From positions 1 through 64,000 of the forward strand of contig NZ_JAMZEA010000003.1 of NCBI RefSeq assembly GCF_024172125.1: a stretch of 64,000 nt of DNA. Reading direction: 5' to 3'. Position numbers and translations under genes: made by a program. Shown piece by piece: positions 17,401 to 25,805 of this stretch; positions within the stretch are counted from its first letter, which is position 1, and each line of letters starts with the position of its first letter. Under the pieces are notes generated by a model. It saw nothing but the letters and a program-made list of their open reading frames with translations, was not told the DNA's origin and searched no databases. Origin of the DNA: Actinomadura rupiterrae. Its GTDB lineage: Bacteria > Actinomycetota > Actinomycetes > Streptosporangiales > Streptosporangiaceae.

Positions 17401-17830
17401 ACGCGACCGCCGGGGAGATCAGCCGCATCGTCGGTTCGAGCGCCTCGCGCAGCGCGTGGTCGCCGAACAGCCGCGCCGCGTACGCGTGGTACGTCGACAC
17501 CATCGGCTCGCCGTCGAAGATCTGCTCGCCGCCGAGCCGCTCCAGCTCGTGCGCGGGCAGCTGCTCGCGCAGCGTGTCGAGCCGCTTGCGGACGCGCACG
17601 CCGAGCTCGGCCGCCGCCTTGCGGGTGAAGGTCAGCCCGAGCACCCGCTCGGGCCGGACGAACCCGTTCGCGACCAGCCAGACGACCCGCGCCGCCATCG
17701 TCTCGCTCTTGCCGGACCCGGCGCCCGCGATCACCGCCATCGGCGCCATCGGCGCCTCGATGACCCGCGCCTGCTCCTCGGTCGGCTCCGGCACCCCGAG
17801 CAGCCGCGCCAGCTCCGCCGGAGTGATCAT
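14459..17830 (-). CDS. adnB: AdnB subunit of the AdnAB helicase-nuclease
   Basis: A 1123-aa double-strand break resection motor-nuclease. In mycobacteria AdnA and AdnB form a heterodimer that unwinds and degrades DNA ends for recombination. The N-terminal UvrD-like motor has Walker A AGAGSGKS (Lys41; the usual final Thr is Ser), FTRKAAAELG, motif II LLDEYQDTSQAQ and GDPCQSIYGWRGAS. The C-terminal RecB-like nuclease (last about 200 aa) has the MDAVFRDG and VVDWKTGRP catalytic segments. Its ATG overlaps the adnA stop (ATGA), so the two are translationally coupled, matching Rv3202c-Rv3201c order. The gene end has been tandemly duplicated downstream. Confidence 0.93.
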   Translation of the reverse strand: MITPAELARLLGVPEPTEEQARVIEAPMAPMAVIAGAGSGKSETMAARVVWLVANGFVRPERVLGLTFTRKAAAELGVRVRKRLDTLREQLPAHELERLGGEQIFDGEPMVSTYHAYAARLFGDHALREALEPTMRLISPAVAWQLCSRVVDAYSGPMDKIEWSPDTVTKAVMELGGDLSEHLRTPDDVRRIGERLDAMFASLKKPLKPQRDILAKHEVREQLMPLIERYQAAKREREVIDHGDQMALAARIARNHPEVGMIERSRFSVVLLDEYQDTSQAQLVLLTSLFGGGHAVTAVGDPCQSIYGWRGASAGNLLRFARDFPRRPAVGNAPAEPAPINKLSRSFRNGERILLAAARVQAELREDARDVPVLIPGAGRDGRGRVECALFATIEDEADRIAERIVQLMGPTEYAPDGGPAGDEPLKWSDIAVLTRKRSQFPLLRRALELRDVPVEVVGLGGLLTVPEVQDVVATLRAMHDPTAGASLARLLTGPRWRLGPRDLVALGRRARALATEQSRDITPPEPSADAPPPDTGETGDEEAVPDDPLRQLVSELNQETGSLVDALDDLGDPSAYSPEGFGRLRRLRDELRHLRSQVGLPLPDLVAEVERALGLDIEVAARSGLDPVTARADLDAFVGAAADFAGDAEDPTLGAFLAYLKAAESEEFGLEAGRVGETNSVKLLTVHASKGLEWPVVIVPGLSSVPQKNGSPAKGSVFPSPPQNTTRWTANPRVLPFPLRGDYADLPKLNGLEKDDLARFDEQSIRRDLLEERRLAYVALTRASALLIATGYWWGSSSRAIGPSPYLEEVREVCVAGAGTVAVWTDPPGEDDANPLLTEQEEAQWPVAPGDLRNADSSARARYEAIVEAAGMVRDAMHGNTGLWAGTDGLTDDDRGRMTAWARDVELLLAERDRGRSGDGLLVELPANLTVSSLVTLASDPGALARQIRRPMPRKPAPYARRGTAFHAWLEGRWGQQRLMDMFELPGSADDDAADDAQLELLQEMFEKSEWANREPLDVEVPFETIIGDRLVRGRMDAVFRDGDGRYEVVDWKTGRPPTGAAAEAAAVQLAAYRVAWAELAAVPLDQVSAAFHYVKANRTIRPSDLLDGPGLAALLDKVPAA

Positions 17831-20800
17831 GGACCGACCTGTCCCCCCTCCTCGTGCACCGGGCAGCAGGACCGTACCGGGCAGGTCCGACACTTGTCGT
17901 TCGCGCGCGCCTGGAAGACCTCGCTCGCCATCCCGGTCGCGACGATCTCCACGAGCTTCTTCGGCCACTCGGGGTCCGGGTCGTCCGACGGGGGCGGCTG
18001 CTCCTGCTCGCGGACGCGGTTCGCGAACGCCGCCTTGCCGACCTGGACCAGCTTCGCGCCGCCCGGCTCGACCAGCCCGTGCCGCTCGAACGCGCCGAGC
18101 ATCACCGCGTACTGGTACACGCCGAGCTGCGGGTGCCGGGCCAGGTCGCCCTTGCCGACCGCGGTGGTGGACGTCTTGATGTCGATGATCACCGCCCGGC
18201 CCTCGGCGTCCCGCTCGGCGCGGTCGATCCGTCCCTTGATCACGACCCGGCCGAGGTCGACCTTGAACGACTCCTCCAGCGCGACGATCTCGTTCGGGTT
18301 CTCGTTGTGCCAGGTGAGGAACTTGTCGACCATCGCCGCGGCCTGCTCGCGCTGCTTCTCGGAGTACCAGGACGAGCGGAAGTCCAGGTCGTTCCAGATC
18401 TCGTCGAGGCGGCGCGCGACGTCCACCTCGGTGACGCCGTCGTCCCCGCCCGCCATCTCGGCGACCGCGTGCACGACCTTGCCCATCGTCGAGTACTCGT
18501 TCGGGCCGCCCTCCTGCGCGCCGACCGCCGAGGTCAGCAGCCAGCGCAGGCCGCAGGTCGTGAACGTCTCGACCTGCGACGGCGAGATGGTGATCTGCTC
18601 GTCCGGGGCGAACGCCGGGCCCGAGTCGGACAGCGCGGTGATCGCGTACCAGTTCTCCGGACGCGCGCCCCGCACCCCCGCGCGCGCGAGCCGCGCCAGG
18701 TGCCCGGCCGCCGCCCTCCGCATCGGCGCCGGCCGCGCCGGGTCGGCCACGACCGAACGCAGGTCCGCCACCAGCGCCGACAGCGACAGCCAGCGGGTCT
18801 TCTCGTCCAGCTGGGACTGCTCGATCGCGCCGGGCAGCAGCTCGTTCAGGAACCGGGACGGCCGCTCCTCGGTGTCGTCCCCGCCGATCGCCGTCACGAC
18901 CAGCCGCCGCCGCGCCCGCGTGACCGCGACGTAGAACAGGCGGCGCTCCTCGTCCATCATCTTCGCCGACAGGGACGCCCCGGCCGCCGCGCCCTCGTCC
19001 GGCACCTGCGACCCGGCGACGTGCTCGACCAGCTCCTCGATGCCGAGCAGCGACCCGCGCAGCCGCGTGTCCGGCCAGACGCCCTCCTGGACGCCCGCGA
19101 CGACCACCACGTCCCACTCCAGGCCCTTGGACCGGTGCGCGGTCAGGATCCTTACGGCCTCGCCGTCGGGCGCGCTCTCGGCGAGCGTGTCACCGGCGAT
19201 CTCCTGCGCCGACACGGTGTCCACGAACAGCTCGGGGCCCGCCTGCGGCAACCGGTCGACGAACCGCGCCGCCGCGTCGAACAGCGCGACCACCGCGTCC
19301 AGATCCCTGTCGGCGGACGCGCCGCGCATGCCGCCGCGCACGCTCTGCTCCAGCAGCACCTCGGCCTGCCCGGACTTCTGCCAGACGTCCCACAGCACCT
19401 CCTCGGCGCTGGCCCCCTCGGCCGCGCGCTGCCGCGCCACCTCGACGAGCCGCGCGACCCGCTCCGCCGGCGCGCGCACCTTCTCGTGGACGAGCACCAG
19501 CTCGCGCGGATCGTTCACGGCCGCGACCAGCAACTCCGACAGCTCGCGCCGCCCGCCGGAGATCTCCTCCAGATCCCGCAGCGCCCGCTTGAGCCGCCGC
19601 ATCGCCAGCGCATCGGCGCCGCCGAGCGTGCTGGTCAGCAGATCCTCGGCGACGACCTCGTCCAGGAAGTCCTTCTTGAGCGCAGCGCGCAGCAACAGCA
19701 GGAACGGCCGGACGGCAGGCTCCCCAACCAGGGGCACCTCGTCCCCCGCGACCACGACGGGCACCCCGGCCTGCGCCAAGGCCCTGCGCAACGTAGGCAC
19801 CTGCCGCACCGCACTCCTGACGAGCACCGCCATCCGCGACCAAGGCACCCCGTCCAGCAGATGCGCCCGCCGCAACTCATCCGCAACAAGCGCCGCCTCC
19901 TGCGACTCCGAGTCCGCAATAACCGCCCGAACCTCCCCCGCAATCCCCTCATCCCCAGCAGCCCCCCCACCCGACCGCCCACCGGCCCGCCCGGACACCG
20001 CACCAGACCGACCATCGGTCCGCCCGGACGCCGCACCAGACCGACCATCGGTCTGCCCGGACGCCGCCGCAGACCGACCGTCGGTCTGAGCGGAAGCCAC
20101 AGCAGACCGACCGTCGGTTTGGGCCTGGGGCGCGACCGACCGACCGTCGGTTTGGGCCTGGGGTGCAGCGGACCGACCGTCGGTTTGGACGGCGGGGGGC
20201 ACGACGGACCGACTGCCGGTTTGGGCAGAAGGCGCGACCGACCGACCGTCGGTTTGGGCGGGAGGGGCAACGGACCGACCGTCGGTTTGGGTAGGGGGCG
20301 CAGCGGACCGACCGTCGGTTTGGGCGGGCGTTGGGGTGGGGGTTAGTTCGGAGGGGTGGCGGAGGGCTCGGTGTTCGGCGGCGAGGGACGTGCCTGCGGG
20401 GAGGCGGCGGGCGATGCGGCGGGACGCGACGAGGAGTTCGGGTGCCATGCGGCGGCAGGTGCGCAGCGCGACGACCGGGGCGGGCGCGCCGTCGAGCGTC
20501 CGGAAGCGCTGCGGGAACTCCAGGATGCCGCGCACGTCCGCACCGCGGAAGCCGTAGATGGACTGGTCAGGGTCGCCGACGACGACGAGGTCGCGGCCGT
20601 CGCCCGCAAGGTATTGGAGCAGTTCCTCCTGGGCGGGGTCGGTGTCCTGGTACTCGTCCACGAAGACGACGTCGTAGGCGTCCCGTTCGCGGATCCGGAC
20701 CTCTTCCTCGGCCAGCGTCCCGGCGGCGAGGTGGATCAGCTCGCCGTAGTCGAACGTCGGCGTCGGGTCGAGCGCGAACCTGTCGACGTACCGGGTCATG

Positions 20801-21402
20801 AACCCGGCGATCGCGGCCCAGTCGTCGCGTCCGCGCTGCCGTCCGATGGCGTCCAGGTCTTCGGGGAACACGCCGCGCTCGCCCGCGCGCAACATGAAAT
20901 CACGCAGTTCCTCAGCGAACCCGCGCGTCGCGAGCGTCTCGTGCAATCGTTGTGGCCAGCCGCGCGCGCCGTCCATCAGCTCGCCCTGCAGCAGCCGCCG
21001 TACCTCCAGCAACTGCTCGGGGCCGGTCAGCAGCCGCGGCGCCGGTTCGTCGTTCAGGACGGCGTCGCGGCGCAGCAGCGCGTAGGCGTAGCTGTGGAAG
21101 GTGAGCGCGAGCGGGGTGCGGGTCGTCCGGCGCAGGCGTCCGGTGATCCGCTCGCGCAGCTCCCCGGCGGCCTTGCGGCTGAACGTCAGGACGAGCACGC
21201 GCTCGGGATCGGTGCCCCGGTTCTCGATCCGGTCGACGACCGCCTCGACGATCGTGGTGGTCTTGCCGGTGCCGGGCCCGGCCAGCACCAGCAGCGGACC
21301 GCCCGCATGGTCGACCACCGCGCGCTGCCGCTCGTCCAGAGCGGGCGCGGCGGTACGCGCGGGACCCGCGCGGCGCACGAGACGATACGAGGCTGCTGAC
21401 AC
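17827..21402 (-). CDS. adnA: AdnA subunit of the AdnAB helicase-nuclease, with internal repeat insertion
   Basis: The 1191-aa partner of AdnB. The motor domain shows Walker A AGPGTGKTTT (Lys47), LTFSRKAAGELRERI, motif II VFVDEYQDTDPAQ and VVGDPDQSIYGFRGAD. The C-terminal nuclease carries RAVIIDIKTST and a cysteine cluster near the end (CRTCPVRSCCP) that could hold an iron-sulfur cluster as in AddB-type nucleases. Odd: between the motor's RIARRLPAGTSL helix and the next conserved segment (about residues 355-478) lies an array of eleven 11-residue repeats based on QTDGRS, absent from the family and making the protein longer than the roughly 1050 aa expected. GTG start without a strong ribosome site; divergent from the deacetylase gene. 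Confidence 0.93.
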   Translation of the reverse strand: MSAASYRLVRRAGPARTAAPALDERQRAVVDHAGGPLLVLAGPGTGKTTTIVEAVVDRIENRGTDPERVLVLTFSRKAAGELRERITGRLRRTTRTPLALTFHSYAYALLRRDAVLNDEPAPRLLTGPEQLLEVRRLLQGELMDGARGWPQRLHETLATRGFAEELRDFMLRAGERGVFPEDLDAIGRQRGRDDWAAIAGFMTRYVDRFALDPTPTFDYGELIHLAAGTLAEEEVRIRERDAYDVVFVDEYQDTDPAQEELLQYLAGDGRDLVVVGDPDQSIYGFRGADVRGILEFPQRFRTLDGAPAPVVALRTCRRMAPELLVASRRIARRLPAGTSLAAEHRALRHPSELTPTPTPAQTDGRSAAPPTQTDGRSVAPPAQTDGRSVAPSAQTGSRSVVPPAVQTDGRSAAPQAQTDGRSVAPQAQTDGRSAVASAQTDGRSAAASGQTDGRSGAASGRTDGRSGAVSGRAGGRSGGGAAGDEGIAGEVRAVIADSESQEAALVADELRRAHLLDGVPWSRMAVLVRSAVRQVPTLRRALAQAGVPVVVAGDEVPLVGEPAVRPFLLLLRAALKKDFLDEVVAEDLLTSTLGGADALAMRRLKRALRDLEEISGGRRELSELLVAAVNDPRELVLVHEKVRAPAERVARLVEVARQRAAEGASAEEVLWDVWQKSGQAEVLLEQSVRGGMRGASADRDLDAVVALFDAAARFVDRLPQAGPELFVDTVSAQEIAGDTLAESAPDGEAVRILTAHRSKGLEWDVVVVAGVQEGVWPDTRLRGSLLGIEELVEHVAGSQVPDEGAAAGASLSAKMMDEERRLFYVAVTRARRRLVVTAIGGDDTEERPSRFLNELLPGAIEQSQLDEKTRWLSLSALVADLRSVVADPARPAPMRRAAAGHLARLARAGVRGARPENWYAITALSDSGPAFAPDEQITISPSQVETFTTCGLRWLLTSAVGAQEGGPNEYSTMGKVVHAVAEMAGGDDGVTEVDVARRLDEIWNDLDFRSSWYSEKQREQAAAMVDKFLTWHNENPNEIVALEESFKVDLGRVVIKGRIDRAERDAEGRAVIIDIKTSTTAVGKGDLARHPQLGVYQYAVMLGAFERHGLVEPGGAKLVQVGKAAFANRVREQEQPPPSDDPDPEWPKKLVEIVATGMASEVFQARANDKCRTCPVRSCCPVHEEGGQVGP
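19968..20333 (-). repeat. 33-bp in-frame minisatellite inside adnA
   Basis: Eleven units of 33 bp (one of 36) encode an 11-residue repeat with core Q-T-D-G-R-S followed by small residues (AAP, VAP, AAA, GAA). The reading frame is kept throughout, and unit divergence increases toward the downstream end, where QTDGRS becomes RAGGRS. The whole array would form a flexible Ser/Thr/Gly/Ala-rich linker. Confidence 0.92.
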
Positions 21403-21607
21403 GACATTTCATTGCAGCAGATCATCGGGACTCCCCGGACCACATCCACCGCATGTCGTCCATGTGCCGCACGGTGAGCGCGCGGACACCCCGGGCGGCG
21501 TTCGGCAGTGATTCAGCTCCCATTCAGCGTCTTTCTGGGATTCCCGGGGGTTTCGACGGGGAGGGGCGGGCACGTTGGCGATACGGTGCCCGGAGATCGA
21601 CGACGCG

Positions 21608-22963
21608 ATGCTCGAAGGGGTGGGAACCACGGACCCGCGCGACGACGGCCAGACCCCCGACCCGGACGCGACCCGCAGCGACCTCTCCCCCGGCGCGCCC
21701 GACACACCCCCACCCGCCCCCGGCTCAGCAGGCGGACCGCCCGACCCCGGCTCAGCAGGTGGGTCGCCCGGCCCCGGCTTGGCAGGCGGACCGCTTGGCC
21801 CTGGCTCAGCGAACGTCCCACCCGACCCCGGCTCGGCAGGTGGGCCGCCTGGCCCCGGCTCAGCAGGTGGAACGACTGGCCCCGGCTCAGCAGGCGGACC
21901 GCCCGCCCCCGGCTCGGCAGGTGGAACGTCCGGAGCGGGCCCGGCGGGCGGAGGACGGCCCGGGTCCGGGCCGACCAGGCAGGACATGCCGCTGCCGATC
22001 CGCAGCTCGAACCCGTCCCGCCAGGGCGCGCAACCGCCCGGCGTGCAGCCCCCGGACATGCAGCCGCCGGGCGCGCCGTCCTCCGACGAGCTCGGCCGTC
22101 CGCCCGGCGAGGGCATGCCGCGGCTGGGACGCCCGTCAAAGGGGCTCAACCGCCGGAAGGTCCTGTTCGGCGGTCTCGCCGCGGCCGGCCTCACCGCGGT
22201 CACGGCGTTCGCAGCGGACGAGCTGATGTCGGGCGGATCGGCCAAGGGCCAGGAGCACACCGCGGGCCACGCCGCCGGGACGTCCGGCCGCCACCACCCC
22301 CCGACCGCCGCGCCGCGCACCGCGCCCCCGGCGAGCTGGACGTCCTCGCCGCTCCAGTCCGCCCGCACCCCGCTGTTCGACCTGCGCGAGCTCCAGCCCC
22401 CGCCGCCGCCTACCGCCGTCGCGCTGACGATCGACGACGGCCCGCACCCGGTCTACACGCCGATGATGCTGGACCTGCTCGCCGAGCACGGCATCAAGGC
22501 GACGTTCTCGCTCATCGGCTCGCAGGTGAAGATGTTCCCGAAGGTCGTCGAGCGGATCGCCGCCGCCGGCCACCAGATCTCCAACCACTCGCAGACCCAC
22601 CCGAGCCCGTTCGCCGCGATCGGCCAGGACCGCATCCGCCGCGAGATCATGGAGGCGAAGGAGCGGATCGAGAACGCGGCCGGATACTCCCCGAAGTTCT
22701 TCCGCTCCCCCGGCGGCGACTGGAACCAGTTCATCTTCGAACAGTGCCGCAGCCAGGGCATGATGCCGATCGCGTGGAACATCGACCCGCGCGACTGGTC
22801 CCGTCCGGGCACCGAGCACATCCGCCGCTCGATGCTCGGCGCGAAGGGCGGCGACGTCCTCCTCTGCCACGACGGCGGCGGCGACCGCCGCGAAACCATC
22901 GAAGCCCTCCGAACCGTCCTCCCCGCCCTGAAACAACGCGGCCTAACCTTCGTAGCCCTCTAA
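21608..22963 (+). CDS. polysaccharide deacetylase (NodB/CE4) with repeat-rich cytoplasmic N-terminus
   Basis: A carbohydrate esterase of family 4 acting outside the membrane, probably on peptidoglycan or another N-acetylated glycan. The NodB domain (last 200 residues) shows TIDDGPHP (catalytic and metal Asp), the metal histidines in SNHSQTHP, the FFRSPGGDWN segment, DPRDW and VLLCHDGGG. It is preceded by a twin-arginine-like signal anchor (NRRKVLFGGLAAAGL) far from the N-terminus, so about 190 residues would stay inside the cell, including eight 9-residue PGSAGGPP-type repeats. Start: ATG 21608, or a TTG at 21575 that has GGGAGGGG about 9 nt upstream; the choice is open. Divergent from adnA. 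Confidence 0.85.
   Translation: MLEGVGTTDPRDDGQTPDPDATRSDLSPGAPDTPPPAPGSAGGPPDPGSAGGSPGPGLAGGPLGPGSANVPPDPGSAGGPPGPGSAGGTTGPGSAGGPPAPGSAGGTSGAGPAGGGRPGSGPTRQDMPLPIRSSNPSRQGAQPPGVQPPDMQPPGAPSSDELGRPPGEGMPRLGRPSKGLNRRKVLFGGLAAAGLTAVTAFAADELMSGGSAKGQEHTAGHAAGTSGRHHPPTAAPRTAPPASWTSSPLQSARTPLFDLRELQPPPPPTAVALTIDDGPHPVYTPMMLDLLAEHGIKATFSLIGSQVKMFPKVVERIAAAGHQISNHSQTHPSPFAAIGQDRIRREIMEAKERIENAAGYSPKFFRSPGGDWNQFIFEQCRSQGMMPIAWNIDPRDWSRPGTEHIRRSMLGAKGGDVLLCHDGGGDRRETIEALRTVLPALKQRGLTFVAL
21722..21937 (+). repeat. 27-bp in-frame tandem repeat in the deacetylase gene
   Basis: Eight exact-length 27-bp units (starts 21722, 21749, 21776, 21803, 21830, 21857, 21884, 21911) encode a 9-residue Gly-Ser-Ala-Gly-Gly-Pro-type repeat in the predicted cytoplasmic part. 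Units differ at several positions but never in length. Confidence 0.92.
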
Positions 22964-22985
22964 CCCCGCCATACGAGCGCGGCCG

Positions 22986-23297
22986 TTAGGCAACAGGGCC
23001 CTCCCACCGCGCGCGGCGCATGTCGACGCGGCGGCCGTCCGGGCGGAGCGGGGTGCCTTCCACGCGGTACTCCTCCATCGCGCGCACCTCGTGTCCGGAC
23101 GCCGGGCTTCCGTCGGCGCGCACCACCCGCCACCACGGGACGCCTCCGCCGAACAGCGACATCACGCGTCCGACCTGGCGCGGTCCGCCCACGCCCAGCA
23201 TCTCGGCGATGTCGCCGTAGGCGAGCACCCGTCCGGGCGGAATGCTGTCCACGGTGTCGAGCACCAGCTCCGCATACTCGTCAGGTTCCGACTGCAC
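22986..23297 (-). CDS. alkyltransferase-like (ATL) protein, MGMT family without active-site cysteine
   Basis: A 103-aa protein equal to the DNA-binding half of O6-alkylguanine-DNA alkyltransferase. The helix-turn-helix region (VLAYGDIAEMLG) and arginine-finger region (GPRQVGRVMS) are present. The position of the catalytic PCHR motif reads PWWRV, so Cys is replaced by Trp, the hallmark of ATL proteins. These bind alkylated guanine without repairing it and hand it to nucleotide excision repair. The position between adnA and moeZ matches Rv3204 of M. tuberculosis. Convergent with the deacetylase, 22 bp apart. Confidence 0.9.
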   Translation of the reverse strand: MQSEPDEYAELVLDTVDSIPPGRVLAYGDIAEMLGVGGPRQVGRVMSLFGGGVPWWRVVRADGSPASGHEVRAMEEYRVEGTPLRPDGRRVDMRRARWEGPVA

Positions 23298-23498
23298 CCG
23301 GCGATTCTCCCGTGTCGGGACGTCCCGCCGCGACCGATCACCAGCAAACGACGCCGCACTAGCCCGCGGAGCACTCCTCGACCACCGCGTTCGCCCTGTA
23401 CCGCCCGGCGAGAGTGCGCCGGGCCCAAAGTAGTCCTGGCATGCCTAGGCACGGGCGAGCACTGGGTGGACGGGTCGCGCGCGGCCAGCATGATGTGC

Positions 23499-24248
23499 AT
23501 GAGCAACGAACTGAAGCGCATCGCAGTGGTGACCGGGGCGTCCAGCGGGATCGGCGAGGCCGTCGTCCGGCGGCTGGCCGCCCAGGGCGTGAAGGTCGCG
23601 GCGCTGGCCCGCCGCGAGGACCGGCTGAAGAAGCTCGCCGACGAGCTCGGCGACAACATCCTGCCGCTGGCGGTGGACGTCACCGACCCGGCCTCGGTCG
23701 ACGCCGCCGTGGCCCGGATCAAGAACGAGCTCGGACGCGTCGACCTGGTGGTCAACAACGCCGGAGTGATGCTGCCCTCGCCCATCGAGGACGGTCGCGA
23801 GGACGAGTGGCAGCAGATGATCGACCTGAATATCACCGGGCTGCTGCGGATCACCCGGGCCTTCCTGCCCGACCTGGTGGCCGCCGCCGGTGACGGCCGC
23901 GCCGCCGACCTGGTCAACATCTCCTCGATCGGCGCGCACTCGGTCTTCCCCGGCTACAACGTGTACTCCGCGACCAAGGCGTTCGTCACCCACCTGACGC
24001 AGAACATCCGCGCCGAGGTCGGCCCCAAGGACGTCCGCGTGACCAACATCGAGCCGGGCCTGACCGAAACCGAGCTGCAGGGCAACGTCACGCACGACGA
24101 GATGCGCGCGGCGCTGCCCGACTGGTTCGCGTCGGTCGGCGAGTACCTGATCGCGGACGACATCGCCGACGTGGTCGAGTACGTGACGACCCGCCCGCGG
24201 CGCCTCAACCTCCGCGAGATCGTCGTCCTCCCCACCCGCCAGGCATGA
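23499..24248 (+). CDS. short-chain dehydrogenase/reductase
   Basis: A 249-aa classical SDR oxidoreductase. The nucleotide-binding motif is TGASSGIG near the N-terminus, followed by LALARREDRLKKL (the basic residues favour NADP), NNAGV, the catalytic serine in NISSIGAHS and YSATK with catalytic Tyr and Lys. The substrate is unknown. Three ATGs in the same frame (23490, 23493, 23499) compete; the last gives the normal family N-terminus MSNELKRIAVVTG. No clear ribosome site is visible. A terminator follows and insulates it from the protease island. Confidence 0.88.
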   Translation: MSNELKRIAVVTGASSGIGEAVVRRLAAQGVKVAALARREDRLKKLADELGDNILPLAVDVTDPASVDAAVARIKNELGRVDLVVNNAGVMLPSPIEDGREDEWQQMIDLNITGLLRITRAFLPDLVAAAGDGRAADLVNISSIGAHSVFPGYNVYSATKAFVTHLTQNIRAEVGPKDVRVTNIEPGLTETELQGNVTHDEMRAALPDWFASVGEYLIADDIADVVEYVTTRPRRLNLREIVVLPTRQA

Positions 24249-24258
24249 CCCGCAACCG

Positions 24259-24296
24259 AACCGCTGGCAGCAGGCCCACCCCTGCTACCAGCGGTT
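24259..24296 (+). terminator. terminator hairpin between convergent genes
   Basis: A long inverted repeat, AACCGCTGG-CAGCAGG pairing with CCTGCT-A-CCAGCGGTT around a 6-base loop. It lies between the SDR gene and the convergent protease gene and could end transcription from both sides. Confidence 0.78.
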
Positions 24297-24305
24297 CCCC
24301 GCTCA

Positions 24306-25805
24306 TCAGCCCTCAGCCCCGGGCCCTACCCCTTCAGAAGCCGGCCTGCTCGGCCCGACCGGCTCACCCGCCACTTCGTCCGCCGGAGCGGCCGGAACAG
24401 CGGATTCGCCCATCGCCTCATCCGCGGGCACAGCTGGAATGACGGGTTCCCTCGCCTCCTCGTCCGCGGAAAGCGCCGGAAGGACACGCTCGCCCGCCGC
24501 CTCACCGGCCACCTCGCCCGCCGCCTCACCGGGCACCTCGCCGGGCACCGCGTTCGCCACCGCCTCCGCCGGAGCGGCAGGCAGGGCGGTTCCGTCCGTC
24601 AGCGCGTCCACGGGAAGCGCCGGTTGCACAGGCCCGGCGGCCAGCGCGGGACGGCGGCGGACCAGCAGCCAAAGCGCCGCAGCGATCGCAATGACGCCGA
24701 CCGCGACGAGCGCCCCGAAACCCCCGAACCACGGGAGTGGGAGGGGCACGGCTCGGATCCGGGCCGAGGTCTTGCCTCCGAAATGGGACGCGTCGGCGAC
24801 CGTCGGCTCGGCGGTCTCCGCGAGCGGCGGCCGCTTCGCCAGAGCCGCGGCCTTGGTCAGGGCCCCAGAGGCGTTGACGAAACCGAATCCATGCTCGGTC
24901 GTGTAGTGCCCCTTCGGATTCCGCGCCGAAGATGTGAGCGCCTCGACGACCTGGGCCGGTGTCAGTTTCGGGAACGTCGACCGGACCAGGACGGCTGCCG
25001 ACGCGACGAAACCCACCGCGGGGCCGACGCCCCAGAACGTCCAGTTCGCGGTGCCGTCGTCGCCGATGCCGGGTGTCTTGTCACCGTAGGCCACGAGCTG
25101 GATGGCGCTGGTGGCACCGGAGAACTTGCCGTAGCGGTCGCCGTCCTCGTCCACGACTCCGACGCCGAGCACGCCCGGCAGCGCGGCGATGGACTGCACG
25201 TCGTCCGCGTCGTGCGACCCCGTCGGCGCGATGACCAGCGCGTTCTTCGACTGGGCATAGGTCACGGCGGCGCCGACGATTCCCTTGCCGTCCCACCCTC
25301 CGGGGTCGGTGATGGCGATGACTTCCGCACCCTTGTCGGCGGCGTAGCGGATGCCGTCCGCCAGGGCCTTCGCCGGCTTGCCGGTGTAATAGCCCCACTT
25401 GCGGAAGCCCGGCTCCTTGCCGCCGGCCATCACGCGGACGGGCATGAGCCGCGCGTTGCGCACGTATCCGTCGATCGAGAGCCAGCCGTACTCCATGTCG
25501 GCACGGCCGCCGACCAGCATGGACGCGATGAGCGTGCCGTAACGGCGGTCGGGCTTCGACAGGCCGACGAAGTCCTTCTCCGGCTCGACGTGGCGTCCAC
25601 CGCCGCCGAACACGTCCTCGACGCCGTCCGAGAGGAGCGCCACCTTCACGCCCTCGCCGTGTCCGTCGGCCGCCGCGTCGCTCAGGTCGTTGACCGACCG
25701 CTTCACCTCGCCGCCCGCGTCGGCGTGCGCGGCGGACGCGAGCGGCGGAGCAAGGACGAGGACGAGCGCGGAGGCGAGCCCCGCTCCGAGGACCCGGGTC
25801 AGCAT
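24306..25805 (-). CDS. mycosin-like S8 pseudoprotease (catalytic residues lost)
   Basis: A 499-aa member of the mycosin-type subtilases with the usual layout: signal peptide (1-30, ending ASAAHA), subtilase fold (about 50-320), a transmembrane helix near 385-405 and an acidic Pro/Ala/Glu-rich cytoplasmic tail. Aligning by eye with its neighbour at 26676, all four catalytic positions have changed. AVLDSGVD is ALLSDGVE (Asp to Ser), LHGT is RYGT (His to Tyr), AAGNGG is PTGSHD (oxyanion Asn to Ser) and GTSPATAF is GVGPAVGF (Ser to Gly). The frame is otherwise intact, so it is probably an inactive but expressed paralogue. The start overlaps the upstream partner gene by 7 nt. It is last in the six-gene run. 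Confidence 0.85.
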   Translation of the reverse strand: MLTRVLGAGLASALVLVLAPPLASAAHADAGGEVKRSVNDLSDAAADGHGEGVKVALLSDGVEDVFGGGGRHVEPEKDFVGLSKPDRRYGTLIASMLVGGRADMEYGWLSIDGYVRNARLMPVRVMAGGKEPGFRKWGYYTGKPAKALADGIRYAADKGAEVIAITDPGGWDGKGIVGAAVTYAQSKNALVIAPTGSHDADDVQSIAALPGVLGVGVVDEDGDRYGKFSGATSAIQLVAYGDKTPGIGDDGTANWTFWGVGPAVGFVASAAVLVRSTFPKLTPAQVVEALTSSARNPKGHYTTEHGFGFVNASGALTKAAALAKRPPLAETAEPTVADASHFGGKTSARIRAVPLPLPWFGGFGALVAVGVIAIAAALWLLVRRRPALAAGPVQPALPVDALTDGTALPAAPAEAVANAVPGEVPGEAAGEVAGEAAGERVLPALSADEEAREPVIPAVPADEAMGESAVPAAPADEVAGEPVGPSRPASEGVGPGAEG

